Shown here: piece after piece, positions 1 through 11,083 of the stretch
Position numbering within the stretch: the first letter of the stretch is position 1
Layout of the letters: every line of letters begins with the position of its first letter
NCBI GenBank assembly: GCA_964030475.1
Contig: CAXIPT010000006.1
Coordinates: 1,916,817 to 1,980,816 of the forward strand
Length of the DNA stretch: 64,000 nt
Source of the DNA: Tethya wilhelma
Taxonomy: Eukaryota; Porifera; Demospongiae; Tethyida; Tethyidae
Direction: 5' to 3'
Program-made: the position numbers and the translations under genes
Notes under the pieces: model-generated
Told to the model about the DNA's origin: nothing
The model's database searches: none
What the model saw: only the letters and a program-made list of their open reading frames with translations

Positions 1-144
1 ATTAATTGTAATGGACCTGTAGCTAGTAGGGCATTTTGATCTTCTTCTTCTTCTTTTTTGCCTCCAATAAAGGAGAGTTACCCAGCAGACTATAGGGCCA
101 CAAGATTTAATTCCGTGAAAAGATCTAGCCTATATGCTTTGAGA

Positions 145-588
145 TCACACAAGAAGTCGATACAGAACCTTTGTACAATCAATCCAGTTCACTCCTAGTA
201 TGGTTTCTGTAAACGATTCGGAGCACGTGATGTAGTCAGGAATGACAGAAGGCGGAGCTGCGGCCAGCAGAGCGAGGCGCTTTGACTCCAATGCTGGACA
301 GCAACTGATAAAGTGGTGAGCATCCTCGAGGGGCGCTAGGCAGAGCTTGCAGGACGGATCTCCCTGTCTTACATTATATGAACGGTGTCTGATCACGTGA
401 CCATCATTTGCGAATTTGTGTTTTTGTGAAATGCCTCGCAAAGGAAAACAATGCGTGATTGCATCAAACCAGATATATTTCTTGTGACCTATAGTAGGTC
501 TACACAAATAACAAGCAATGACTTCAATTTGCTGCTCTTGCAATTTGACATTGGACACCCTAACTATAGTTGATCTAAATAGAGGCAT
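145..588 (-). mobile_element. LINE (non-LTR retrotransposon) ORF2 C-terminal fragment
   Basis: A 147-residue minus-strand open frame carries a cysteine/histidine cluster (CKLC, then HHFISCC about eight residues later). This is typical of the zinc-binding region after the reverse transcriptase of jockey/RTE-like LINEs. No reverse transcriptase is present upstream, which means right of 588, so this is a 5'-truncated copy, the usual result of LINE insertion. A TTC-rich run at about 42-60, which is GAA-rich on the coding strand, lies past the stop and could be the element's 3' tail. Assignment is from motif resemblance only; the exact clade is unknown. Confidence 0.6.
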
Positions 589-879
589 TTCTCTGTCTCT
601 GTGCAGGTATCAGTTTGTTCGTGCATTGCCCACGCTTGCATGATCTACAAGTGCCAGCCATAGATAATACATGTACTACTGTAACAGCCTATATACACGT
701 GCATGCACGCAGGATCGAATTAAGGCCTAGAGGGTGGGGCTAAGGTACGTCAACGCACTGAGCATGCGCATAATTATGTATATATAGCACACAGCCGCAA
801 AGGAAGCTCAGTACTACCAGAAAGTCCAGCTAAAAGAAAACTGGACTAACATCACAGTAAATGAAGGAGCAGTTATAAA
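589..879. promoter_or_regulatory. Upstream region of the 880 gene with TATA-like box
   Basis: The stretch ends about 90 bp before the ATG with a TATATATA-like run near 779-787. Just before it is GCATGCGCA at about 763, an NRF1-like palindrome core. The spacing suits a core promoter and short 5' UTR for the gene starting at 880. No other gene is visible here. The promoter role is inference from position and composition. Confidence 0.35.
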
Positions 880-2863
880 ATGATATTGAGTGTTGTATTT
901 CTTTTTGTGTTGTGCCTCTTGACCAGTGATACACACAATGTCACAGTGGCCAAGGCTACAACGTGTATACGAACTCTAAACGACTTTCAGCACAGTTTAG
1001 TGGACAGGACCGTGAATTTGGACAGTTTGAACCTTGCCTTTTCGCCTTCCAACCATCAGGCAAGTATCTCTTTTGTTGTGTACTACTACTTTTGCACTCG
1101 TAACAAGACTAATCCAGATATTTCAGAGATCCTCTGCAGTGATATTGAAGAATGGCAAAATGACATAAATTCGGGAAGGTATCCTTCAATAGATTTCAAA
1201 GATAGGTTTACCTACAAGTTCATCTGGAATACATCTCCAATCAACTTGTTTATTCGTCCAGAACTTTTGGCATCTCTCTCCCTATTTACATTTCGAATTC
1301 AGAGTCGAAGCACCGCTATTATTTTGGATGAAATTTGTTCAGATATAATTTACCCCACATCTGATCGAATGTCCATAGATTCGTTAGGAACTCTATCTGA
1401 TAATGGAAATGGAACAGATGATCCAATGGACATCTGCAGGCATCCTACCCCTGTTCTCACATTGCTAGAAGCCCTGACTGATGATGTAATTGTTAGGACT
1501 ACTAAATTATGTAGTGTGTGTGTGTGTGTGTGTGTGTGACTGTCAGACAGTGTGTACAGTATAGCCTTGTCCCCAGGCCCCTCCAAGGGGCCTGGGGACA
1601 GGTCTATGTGTATTATAGTACTTTGTAAATTGCTACCACAAACAGACCAACTTGCAATTGACTCCATATGGGGAATTTCCCAGGGACTCCCCCATTAGAG
1701 TAGTGTCACAGGGAGCCCCTGGGAAATTCCCCATATGAGTTTATCACTGTATGTTTGTGGTAGCAGTTATAAGGTTTTGGGTTTATTGATGTAATGTCTG
1801 CTTCTGTGTAATTATGTAGCTGAAGGGCTTCTACCTACACAAGGGTTCTTTCTTCACTCATGGCACAAAAGTGCTGGATGGTAGTGAGCAAGGATATCCA
1901 ACATACTACTTTAATCCATCCCACAAAGACGATGTATGCGTGTTGAGACAAGTTGATGACTACACAAGAAATCGTTACCTTTTGGCTGTTGCAATTTTAG
2001 TAACACAGTTGCTAATTCCATGTGTAATTCCCTTTGCCACTAGACTTTTCTACGATCAAGTGCTTAATCAAATCAAAAGCAAGGAAAGCAACATGAAGCA
2101 TTACTTCTTTGGCTTTGTTCTCACGTCTACATTTCTAATGATTTTTGCATTCATTGCTAATTTAGCGGCTGTAATTAATGAAGAAGCTAATTCCCATTCC
2201 CAGTCAGGAATTAGTGATGTCCGCAACTATTATATCAGTGGACTTGTAATTTTGGTCGGAATAAATCCTATATCTACTGCATTGAACATTATTTACAACT
2301 TCATTGTGCGTAAACGCTTTCACTGTTATCATTTTGACTTATTACTAGTTATATCAATCGCCATACTAGTTTTTCTATTGAATCTGCTTTCTTTCAACAT
2401 CATTTACATCTGCATGGGTCTTATAACTGCTCCGATTGAAACAGGATCACTCTTATTTCTGTACTCAACAGTCTTTTTTCTTCTGACTATGTTCTTTGCT
2501 TTGATGTCCAAAGGCTACGAAATTGCAAAGGCAAAACTAACTGCCAAAGATAACAATTTTGATGACAGCTGTGTTTGTATCAAATGTCCTGTTTGTATCA
2601 AACGCCCCAGGAAGAAATGCTGTGTTTGTATCAAACGCCCCAGGAAGGAATGCAGGCGCTGTGTGTTTCTTGTAATCGATTTGATCATTGCTTTCCTTAT
2701 TGCAGTTTTTGTGCTTGCTGATATGATGCTCTACTTGGCTTTCTACTATGAAATGGCTGTTGCTGTTGAACCATACTCTTCGTCCGCTGGTTTTCTATCC
2801 TCCTTTGGAAGCCTCATTCCAGCTATGTTCACACTAACTGCTGGAATACTTGAAAACGACTGA
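880..2863 (+). CDS. Signal-peptide protein with about seven membrane segments, family unknown (exons 880-1485 and 1820-2863)
   Basis: Exon 1 begins with a hydrophobic signal peptide (MILSVVFLFVLCLL) and encodes a roughly 200-residue ectodomain with several N-glycosylation sequons (NVT, NKT, NTS, NGT). A donor at 1486 (gtaatt) and acceptor at 1818-1819 (atgtag) join in phase 0, giving 549 residues. Exon 2 has seven hydrophobic stretches, at roughly 1974-2050, 2100-2180, 2230-2300, 2335-2405, 2440-2515, 2665-2750 and 2785-2855. Between the fifth and sixth lies a basic Cys-rich loop built from a tandem 33-nt unit (CVCIKRPRK repeated). With the N-terminus outside, this loop would be cytoplasmic, which fits the positive-inside rule. 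The layout resembles a 7TM receptor, but I recognise no family motif. A decayed relative lies at 4041-4678. The donor choice is the least certain part. Confidence 0.6.
1568..1600. repeat. Short hairpin in intron
   Basis: TGTCCCCAGGCCCCT is followed after a 3-nt loop by its exact complement. It lies in the intron of the 880 gene just after a (TG)n run at about 1514-1539. It resembles the end motif of the GCCTGGGAACGAGGCT repeats elsewhere in the window, but is not identical. Confidence 0.6.
1631..1765. mobile_element. MITE in intron of the 880 gene
   Basis: The outer arms TGCTACCACAAACA and its exact complement bound a 135-bp palindromic unit. The inner arms (CCATATGGGGAATTTCCC and its complement) are also matched. 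It has no coding capacity, and the size and structure fit a miniature inverted-repeat element. Confidence 0.7.
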
Positions 2864-2871
2864 TCAACTTC

Positions 2872-3132
2872 TTGAGTAACTCTGACAGTACTAAAAAAGG
2901 TACTAATAAAGATTCCCACCATGTGTCTGGAAGACATAGTGTTACTTCAAGCCACAGTTCCACATGTGATGACTCACAGGATGAAATCAGTTCAGATGAA
3001 CATTACACTCTGCCGGAACAACAGCTAGAACTAGACCTCAATGCATCTGCACAGAGTATCAACAGCATTTCGAGTGACTATAATTATGGGACAATCAAAA
3101 CCGGACCCGCTCCAGCTCAGATGCCACAGTAA
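2872..3132 (+). other. Ser/Asp-rich tail ORF directly after the 7TM-like gene
   Basis: The 86-codon frame starts 9 bp after the stop at 2863, in another frame. It is hydrophilic and rich in Ser, Asp and Gln, as cytoplasmic receptor tails often are. It has no ATG of its own at the start. Either the annotated gene has a one-base frameshift near 2851-2863, and this is its real C-terminal tail, or it is unused 3' sequence. The main ORF ends abruptly only a few residues after the last membrane segment, which favours the former. Confidence 0.35.
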
Positions 3133-3680
3133 GGACATCTTTTGTGTGACATACAATTTTAAGGACTTGTACTAACCTAATTAACTCAAGCTGCTATATA
3201 ATTATATATAATTGCCGCAAACTATTATAATAATTTGTCCACTAATTAATTATAGGCCATAAACAAATTAAATTTAATATTGATCTCTACTCAGGGTGGT
3301 TAAGACTGAGTATGCACTGTATTATCAAATTATGATGGATCATCTATATTTAAATACGTATAAGAACGTTAAACTTCACACATTATACAAGCAAAGTATT
3401 AATTAAGTATATATTTCTCAACATTTGCTGATGTATGTCGCATAGGTCATGCAACACTTGTATATTTATGGCTATTCCATTCAACTTGTATATATTACTA
3501 CGTATATGTATTTCACTGTGAGCAGCAACTAATTGCAGCCCTTAATTATTAAATCATGACTCAATGGATGGCTACATGCAAGCTATTGACCAGAAGGTTC
3601 CAGTCTGCTTTCATGGTCGAAAGTCGACAACCAACTCTCAGCACTTCAGGCAAAGATATCGACCTGTATGGGCAATGATA
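3133..3680. other. AT-rich intergenic stretch
   Basis: No gene, RNA or clear repeat is visible. It presumably holds the 3' UTR of the preceding gene. Confidence 0.5.
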
Positions 3681-3684
3681 TGAA

Positions 3685-3835
3685 TAAGCAATTCCATCCA
3701 CATTCCACCTTGCTGCATTACTATTCAGCCAGCTGTTACAATTATATTAATTTTGATATAATGAACAAAATTTAATGCTTATTAATTACACACATACATA
3801 TATACACATACATGTATATGCACTTATACACAAAT

Positions 3836-3870
<35 letters not shown>

Positions 3871-4014
3871 CACTCTCTCTCTTAACTACACACTCACTCT
3901 CTTAACTACTGTACTAACACACTCAGGCCTCTCATTAATGGGTTCTCTTCAGCTAGTAGTAGCATTTGCAGTGGAAGATAGTGTTGGTGGAAGCAGCTCA
4001 TATTGCAACTACTA
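3685..4014 (+). pseudogene. Copied fragment of the YeeE/YedE gene (intron 7 plus start of exon 8)
   Basis: About 3685-3742 matches the transporter intron around 34,205-34,260 (both read CAATTCCATCCACATTCCA), and 3925-3996 matches the start of exon 8 at 34,381-34,459, including its acceptor. Between them is a (CA)n run at about 3839-3869, where the source also has a shorter CA tract. The match ends at about 3996, inside the exon (after catattgca), so only the first third of the exon was copied. It lies directly upstream of the decayed 7TM-like copy. Confidence 0.75.
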
Positions 4015-4040
4015 ATTACAATGTTCTCTATATTATGCAG

Positions 4041-4678
4041 CTGAAGAGCTTCTACCTACACAAGGATTCGTTCTTCACTCACAGTACAAAAGTGCTAGAT
4101 GGCAGTGAGCAAGGCTATCCAACATACAACTTTAATCCATCCCACAAAGATGATGTATGTGTGTTGAGACAAGTAGAAGATTACACAAGGAATCGCTACC
4201 TTTTGGCTGTTGCAATTTTATTAACACAATTGTTAATTCCATGTGTAATTTCCTTTGCCACTATAGACTTTTTTACGATCAACTGTTTAGTCGAATCAAA
4301 AGCAAGGAAAGCAACTTGAAGCATTACTTTTCTGGCTTTGTTCTCACGTCTACATTTCTAATGATTTTTGCGTTGACTGCCAATTTATCTGCTGTAGTTA
4401 ATGAAGAATTCGAAGCTAATCACCATTCTCAGTCGGGTATTAGTGATGTCCGCAACTACTACATCTGTGGCTCTGTGATCATGTTTGTAATAAATCCTTT
4501 GTCAACTGCTGTAAACATTTATTACAACTTTACAGTGCGAAAATATGGTAAACGTTGGCACTGTTGTCATAGTTTTGACTTACTACTAGTTATATCGATC
4601 GCCATACTCAGTTTTACATTGAATCTGCTTTCCTTCAACATCATTTATTTTATCTGCTTTTTAAGTGGTATCAGCTAG
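4041..4678 (+). pseudogene. Broken second copy of the 7TM-like gene (exon 2 part)
   Basis: From the acceptor at 4039-4040 (atgcag) the sequence follows exon 2 of the 880 gene closely (LKSFYLHKDSFF compared with LKGFYLHKGSFF). Near 4260-4275 a small insertion shifts the frame; the match continues in another frame through the fourth membrane segment and then stops at 4678. Segments five to seven, the Cys-rich loop and exon 1 are absent. The 5' side is instead the copied transporter fragment. This is a dead paralogue. Confidence 0.75.
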
Positions 4679-6198
4679 CACTTCCAAGATGAATTAGACT
4701 CAATAATTAGAGGATCAATCTTCAAGTTTAAGTTCAACAGTGACCACAATTAACTGAGGTTTTTGTTCAATTTAATTTCTTTGGCTCACTCTCTGCCTGG
4801 TACCATTCTAAATGCCAACGGCGACATTTGCAATTGGCCTAATTAATATACTAATACCTCAACCACCACTCCTCTAACATTACTCCCAGTCATATACTAC
4901 TATGCCTCAGTCCCTGAGAGCCAAAATAATAATTATTATGTCGCATGCCATTTCAAGTCACTCAAGTGTAATCTCTATAGTGCTATCCCAAATTCATTGT
5001 TACCCTTATGCAACCACCACTAAGAGCAGCCACTATAGCAATTTGTGAAAAATCCCCACATTCTCTAACTTAATTGCCATCAGTCTCATTCACTACCCTC
5101 TTCCTTGCTCAGTGACCTTACATCGGATCCATATGTAGTGACCATGCTTTAGCACATGAGCAAGCACTAATTCCTCAAGCAAGCTTGCTCTATAGAGAGC
5201 TGACTAATTGAAATTAGCCATTAGTAAGTTGGTTTATACATGGTACATCTTTAATATTAAACGTGTTAATTCCACCTTTAACTCATAATAATAAATAGAC
5301 TAAGTGTGGATCTATAGAAACAAATTAAGACAGGCGCTCCTCTCAAAACCAACCCAAAAAAAGGGAAGGCCATAAACATTGCACAATGGGTCAATGGAAT
5401 GTTTCAACAACTAATCATATAAAGCATATCCAAGGCCTATTTGCATATTCTTCGCTCGTTGTCCACCTCTTGGCAATTCATGAAAGACTAGCTATGATCG
5501 CAACTTTTGTAGATAAAGTTGTGGCAACTATATACTCACCAAGGTATAATGGGCCAAACTTGACACAACTACTTGGGCCATGGTTATACATGGCCAACGT
5601 GACAGTGTAATCCGACAGAAGACACTTGTTTTAGTATTAACAATGCTATTGTAACAGTTGACTCTAAGAGTGTAGGGACTTTGCTTCCTTAGTGCTTCCT
5701 GCATACATAATCAACACCCTAAAGTTGATATGATAGGCAGGCAGTGGAACAAAGGGTGCTGCAGCTGTTTCTTTGCTTCACATGGCATCTGCTTTGAAAA
5801 GATCCTACTGTAAGCTTAGCTACCCCAAATGGCGTTAAAGAAAAGTGGTCCATTTATTAAACATGTACGTATACTCTGATTCCTATAGACTCACAATCCA
5901 TGCACTTAGAACTCAATGACTTATAATTGTCCAGGGGGTCCAGGAGCTAGCATTCTCCACTGGAAAAGGGTGTAATGTGACGCATGTTGAGGCAAAAGAT
6001 CTATAGGGTAAAATGAATCTAGCTGATAAAAAGCAGTCCTGACAATTTTAAAGAACAATGGTACAAGTTATAGCTACAGTATTGGGAGTGCTCGTGCATG
6101 CACTTACTTGTCTGGAATTAATCGGCCTAGTCCCCCCTCCCCCCACACACTGATATTCCCAGTACGGTAGTACTGCATGAGTACATCATATAGAAAAT
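4679..6198. other. Intergenic stretch, nothing recognised
   Basis: AT-rich sequence. A 74-codon open frame at 5386-5610 has no recognisable motif and no splice context, so it is not called. Confidence 0.45.
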
Positions 6199-6283
6199 GG
6201 TGCCAAGTGCCAAGTACTAACCATTGCCAAGTGCCAAGTACTAACCATTGCCAAGTAACCATTGCCAAGTGCCAAGTACTAAC
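6199..6283. repeat. Short tandem repeat
   Basis: About four imperfect copies of GCCAAGTACTAACCATT with an extra GCCAAGT lie end to end, abutting the MITE that starts at 6284. Confidence 0.7.
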
Positions 6284-6433
6284 CATGTACTTAATAAAAT
6301 TGATTACTAGTTGCCACGGTGAGATATTGGCCGAAACATAGTGACAAAAGGTGTGCAATAAATGGAAAGGCTTTCGTATCTCACCATGGCAACAAGTAAT
6401 CAAGACAGAGTGGTAAATTTTATTAAGTACATG
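6284..6433. mobile_element. MITE
   Basis: The terminal inverted repeat CATGTACTTAATAAAAT and its complement bound a 150-bp unit. A second inner pair (GATTACTAGTTGCCA and TGGCAACAAGTAATC) is nearly complementary. It is non-coding. Confidence 0.75.
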
Positions 6434-6698
6434 ATAAGTCGATTCTCACATAAAAGTTTGGGTGCCATGGAAACAGGTCTTCAGCTCTGCCTAATTAATT
6501 ATTCATTAATTCAAAATATTTAACGAGTGGTAAGTCACATGACCAAGATGTTGGTGCAAGTATGTTAAGCATCATGTAAAGTCTTTGTACGCATGTTTCC
6601 ATGACAACAACACTGTCGTTCAGAAAGTTATAGGCAATATGCATATTTTTTCATTTTAATGAGGGTCCCATGCCTTGATGTACCTGAGTGGTTTTAGG

Positions 6699-6772
6699 CT
6701 AGCCTCGTTCCCAGGCTCCTCCTTCGCGGATATTTTCTTCGAAAATAAGGAGGAGCCTGGGAACGAGGCTAG
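6699..6772. mobile_element. Hairpin MITE, GCCTGGGAACGAGGCT family
   Basis: CTAGCCTCGTTCCCAGGCTC at the left and its complement at the right enclose about 30 bp. The same end motif appears at about 15,618-15,638 and 22,301-22,317, and in a diverged form near 61,400, so this is a dispersed family. Confidence 0.75.
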
Positions 6773-6779
6773 TTTTAGG

Positions 6780-6925
6780 CCAGAGGAGGTACGACACGCG
6801 AGTGTCAATTCAATGTTTTTGCTGACTCAGCATGGTAGGTGCACGTGACCAAATCCAATACCAAACTACAGTGGTCACGTAATTGGAATGCGCTAATTGA
6901 CACTCGTGTGTCGTACCTCCTCTGG
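6780..6925. mobile_element. MITE adjoining the preceding one
   Basis: The inverted ends CCAGAGGAGGTACGACAC are perfectly complementary, followed inside by a near match of ACTCGTGTGTCG type. The 146-bp unit is non-coding and sits a few bases from the preceding hairpin MITE. Confidence 0.75.
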
Positions 6926-7270
6926 TTTTAGGCCATGTTTTGGCATTCTACACTCATGCATAATTCATAAGCTACTTGAAACCTCAAGTTGACAACCCTT
7001 TTCCAGATAGACAAGTGTGCGTTTTTTGAAATTAGAAGTATTCACTGCCTGCATGCCTGCTTTACCTGAAGATTTCTGGTTGTGCTGAACTCTCTGTAAC
7101 CTTTCACCCTTTAATAGACTACTTTGTTATGTACTTTTCATCATAAAAAGATGAGAAAAGCAAGAAAATTTTGGTAGGTACAGCTCCAGCCTGCTTTACG
7201 GTATAGCATAGTATGCTATATTAAATATCCATACTGATAGTGTACACATAACTACTATAATTATACACAC

Positions 7271-7593
7271 AAACTCAAATATGATTCATAGAATTACGAA
7301 AAAATGAGAACAAACAAGTAAAAAAAATATTGCATGGAAATGTAATGAGACAAAGGAATTAAAGGCCAAATTGTAAAAAGAAAGCAAACAAGATGGAATG
7401 GCTGGCAGAGTGTGTAATGAATTATTCTTATGGGCAACATGAGGGACTCAACATGGCCAGGAAGAGAGTACTTCATGTACCCCACAAAGGAAGAATTCTG
7501 CACACGCTCAGCCAGCCATTCCATCTTGTTCGCTTTCTTTTTACGATTTAGCCATTCCTATGTCTCACTACATTTCCAATTTTTTTTACTTGT
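7271..7593. mobile_element. MITE family A, copy 1
   Basis: The inverted arms run from CAAGTAAAAAAAATATTG through AACAAGATGGAATGGCTG on the left, and are matched in reverse on the right. Copy 2 is at 45,684-45,960 and shares arms and length. Single-ended remnants occur at about 16,130-16,195 and 56,785-56,860. Confidence 0.8.
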
Positions 7594-8603
7594 ATAATTA
7601 TGACTATATTTGTTGATTTTCTAATATTCTTGGAGAAAAAGCAACAGAATTCGAGAACAATCCCTTTCCAGTGTTTTTTTTTTGAAATTTCTGGTAGCTA
7701 ATGAGAAAGTGATTCAAATTTCTCTAGATCTTATAACTGAACTAGACTGACTTGGTGACATCACATGATTGTAATGATTACAATACTGAACTGCTGATTA
7801 ATCATCTATAGAACATATTTGCTATTGGGAGATACGGAGTTTTTCTTAAAGGCATCTCAACACAATTGTCACAACGAACACTTTGTTTTGAAACTGTAGG
7901 CCCTGAATTCAGCCCCTTGAATGAATGTATCTTACACATTTAAGACTCTGCCTTATAAGTTTGCAACTTACTGTCGCAATATTGTCCACTGAAAGGATTG
8001 TGTGGTTCTTCAACAAACAATATTCTTTACAAACCACTAAATAAATAACAGAAAGTGCTAGAACATGTATGAAAAGGTCTGAGGCAATTCTACACTGTCT
8101 GTGTGACATTCAAAACTTTGCTCATCATTGCGCATACCTGGATTCCCTCTGGTGCGCACATGTGAAGGTGTACAGTCAAACGTCCAATAACGGACCCTCT
8201 GAGAAGCGGACAACCTCTCCCGAGTGTAGATGTACAGATTTAAGTAAAGGCACCGGTGGTGCACAAGCCTCGGCGCACTCTGCATGTCACTTGCAACTTG
8301 TGATTAATTAAGCAGCATAAATCATAGACGATGCGGAACCAGATGAGCAATGCTATGATTATCAGCAAACCTATGGGTTACCTGAATCATGTAATATGAG
8401 CATGCAGCTTTGCTAGCTGGAACTTGGCATGTGGAAGTTCACTAGTAAACACACTGACATATATAGCTAACTTGTAAGCTCAGAAGTTTAGCTGGCAATC
8501 AATTGAGTTACTTACCTGTGCAAGCAGCTAAGCCACCCGCTGAGCCAAGCATATCACATCCAGACGCTGAGTGCCTGAAGTCCAACTGTATTTCTAGATA
8601 ACG
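7594..8603. other. Intergenic stretch, nothing recognised
   Basis: No gene or repeat with clear boundaries is seen. Overlapping short open frames near 7909-8311 on both strands lack recognisable motifs. Confidence 0.4.
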
Positions 8604-8858
8604 CACACTACACGTGGAGGCTTATTGATGGGTGTGGTTTCGAAGGTAAGCGTTCAGAGAAGCACAATTAAAAGCCTCATATCTCAGAAACTACAGTGTC
8701 TTGCAAGATTCTACATAACAATTTTCAAGATAATTTTGATTCATGAACGTAAGTACCTTCAGTTTGGACCATATAGCTGCCATTCTTCACATTATCCCGT
8801 AACAGACAGACAGACGCACACACACACACACACACACAAAACGACCCTCTGCACGTGA
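8604..8858 (+). repeat. Repeat family D (with internal CA microsatellite), copy 1
   Basis: It starts at ACGCACACTA and contains CATATCTCAGAAACTACA, a segment around ATATAGCTGCCATTC, a (CA)n tract and then AAACGACC. The same order of landmarks is found at 17,748-18,010, and in reverse at 63,893-64,000. The microsatellite sits at the same internal place each time, so it travels with the element. Confidence 0.7.
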
Positions 8859-9085
8859 TACTCATGCGTCGAGGCTTAATTACCATTGAAGCAACCTTCG
8901 ACAAGCGCACACTTCTCGATTCCAGACAGTAGACAAAAGCTGTGCTCCCAATTGCAACGTGTCTTTGCCATACAAGTTTGCCCCCAAATAATAAACACTC
9001 AGGAAACCACACCCCCAAAATTATGCTTTGTACAAGGAGATACGTAAAATAGCACTCACAAATTTTTTTAACCTTACAGTAGGCA

Positions 9086-9260
9086 ATGATGAAAACATTG
9101 GCCATCCACCAGACTGGGAGGCAGCACATTAAAATTAAAGTCCTTGAGTCTGAACCACATCACTGGAAGAGGAGAGTCCTGGAGGCTAGGGCTAGGATCC
9201 AGAAGATAGCACAGAACTGCAACCTGGACTGTGGGCTGTCCGTCTATGGAATCTGTTTGC
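9086..9260 (+). mobile_element. Possible retroelement ORF end fragment
   Basis: An open frame contains the pattern ESEPHHWKRRVLEA, then NCNLDCGL. This resembles the short conserved tail found after the last catalytic domain of some Penelope-like or GIY-YIG-bearing retroelements. No other part of such an element is nearby. The assignment is tentative. Confidence 0.3.
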
Positions 9261-9659
9261 CTGCTGTACAGTATAGCATTTTAATCTATCTTTACTCTCC
9301 GATTTTACTTCCTCTTTTTAACCGAATCATCATTCTTATTTATGTACATGTATTTGTGTATTCATTTCATTTATGCTAAGAAGATCACCAAGACCAAAAC
9401 GTCCATCAAATTATAAACCTTTGCTATGTCAAGCTCAATCTACATTAGTTTAACAGTGTAGCAATGAGTCTCTACAACAATGCATGCATGTAAACTTTGA
9501 AAAGAAAAGAAGCCTTTCTAAAGCAATGAAAAGGTACCAAGCTGCCTAACCCATGCAGTGTACGATCAATGATGCAAGTGTTGTAGACTGTACTCTCAAT
9601 AACTCGCATGTAACACTATTGTGAACAATAACAGCCTAGGGCTGGACATAGAGACAGAC

Positions 9660-10739
9660 CTGTGACCAAATTTGCGAAAACCGACCAGGTAGTACTTTCC
9701 GCGAATTTTGAGTTAGCAATTGCAAAGTAATCTACGTCATTGCAGCTAGCTATATTCCAAATTTGAAGCGGCTAGGCGCTATAGTTTTGGAGATATGAGC
9801 TCAAATATACCGACCGTTCATTCCAATTTTACTCGCTAAAAACGTGAGCGAATACGTTGCTAAGTGCGAGTACACGAACTCCGTATACTATCCGTGTTAC
9901 AAACAATTTATGTTTGTGGTACAATTTTCATGTAGTATCAGAATATGCATGAAGTAAGTCGAAGCGCTAGTTAAAACTTACTTTTAGGGCTTTTTCAAAG
10001 ACACAGAAGACCAGAGAGCCTCCCAGGAGCACTCACCAACGAGGTAAGTAAGTCTACTAAGTAGAATCAATAATGTGGCGGGTGGGCTGTAACTAGAGTA
10101 ACTAGGCTATAAATGGCGCAGAAATAAGCGCCCAATAGTAAATGCATGTATGTATACCTATTCTAACAGTAGAAAATAGTTTAGCTAATACTTACTACCC
10201 ATTCAATCATAAGAGCTTAGCTTCTATCTCCCACAAATTTCATTGTAACTTATAATACACAATGCACACAACATTCATTCATTATTATGCAGACAAACAG
10301 CTCCTGGCATAGCCCAGCAATTCTGCAACACTGTAGGCCGTCTTCTGATGATCTTTAAGAGATTTCTTTCTGCTAGAAGTGTTTAGTTCATGAAGAATTC
10401 ACTTTTTTTTGTTTGAAATTAAATATGCATTATTATAATGAGATGCACAAGCAGCAGCTGCATCGTGTACTTATCAATCAATGAACATGGCAACATATCC
10501 CGTGTACTAACGGGAGAGAAGCTAGCCATGGCTGACATAGCTGCATTCAAGCGCTCATATCTCAGCAATTGAAGCAGCCCCACCCGTAAAATCTCGTCTG
10601 CAGCTCGCCAAGGTATGCCCCTCCCCTCTCGTGCAAAAAAATCAATTTCGCGCGCGCGTCGCGAATTACACTAAAACCGCCGATTACTACAAACAAAGTT
10701 TGGTACTACCTGGTCGGTTTTCCAAAATTCGGTCACCTG
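9660..10739. mobile_element. Non-autonomous DNA transposon, about 1.1 kb
   Basis: The inverted ends share GAAAACCGACCAGGTAGTAC on the left and GTACTACCTGGTCGGTTTTC on the right, each about 10-20 bp inside the terminus, with GTGACC at the outer edge. Over 1,080 bp there is no open frame of note. It abuts the BEL/Pao element on its right. Confidence 0.75.
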
Positions 10740-10774
10740 ATTACAGAACAATAGTCTGACATAATAACAATAGC

Positions 10775-11083
10775 ATATGTTACATCCTACTATACGTTGT
10801 ATTGATTCATATAAAAGAAAAGAGCGAGGGCTGTATTTTCAGTCTCTCTCGATCCCTCAAAAATTTCTGTGTCAGTTGAGAGCATTGTTGTGCGAAACGC
10901 TGCGTGCTCAGCTGGAGCTGAATGGTTGCAATTGTACAGACGCCGACCGCAAATTATTACATGGTCCTTCGAGCCGGATGCGGATTCTGCGCTCTGAAAT
11001 TCCAGCTGAGCTGAGAGACTCAATTGCAAGGTGCTGAACTTATATTCTGAGTTTGAAACTGAAGTCACCTATCTATTTGAGAA
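10775..11083 (+). promoter_or_regulatory. Probable 5' LTR/leader of the BEL/Pao element
   Basis: Sequence from about 10,775 contains CATATAAAAG near 10,809, a plausible TATA box, followed by a pyrimidine-rich start region, and leads to the gag ATG at 11,084. I could not find a matching 3' LTR downstream of 15,246, so the boundaries are unproven. Confidence 0.35.

Noticed and set aside
1486..1539. C-terminal CVCVCV stretch of the first open frame
   Set aside because: Translation of a (TG)n microsatellite in the intron; the exon most likely ends at 1,485.
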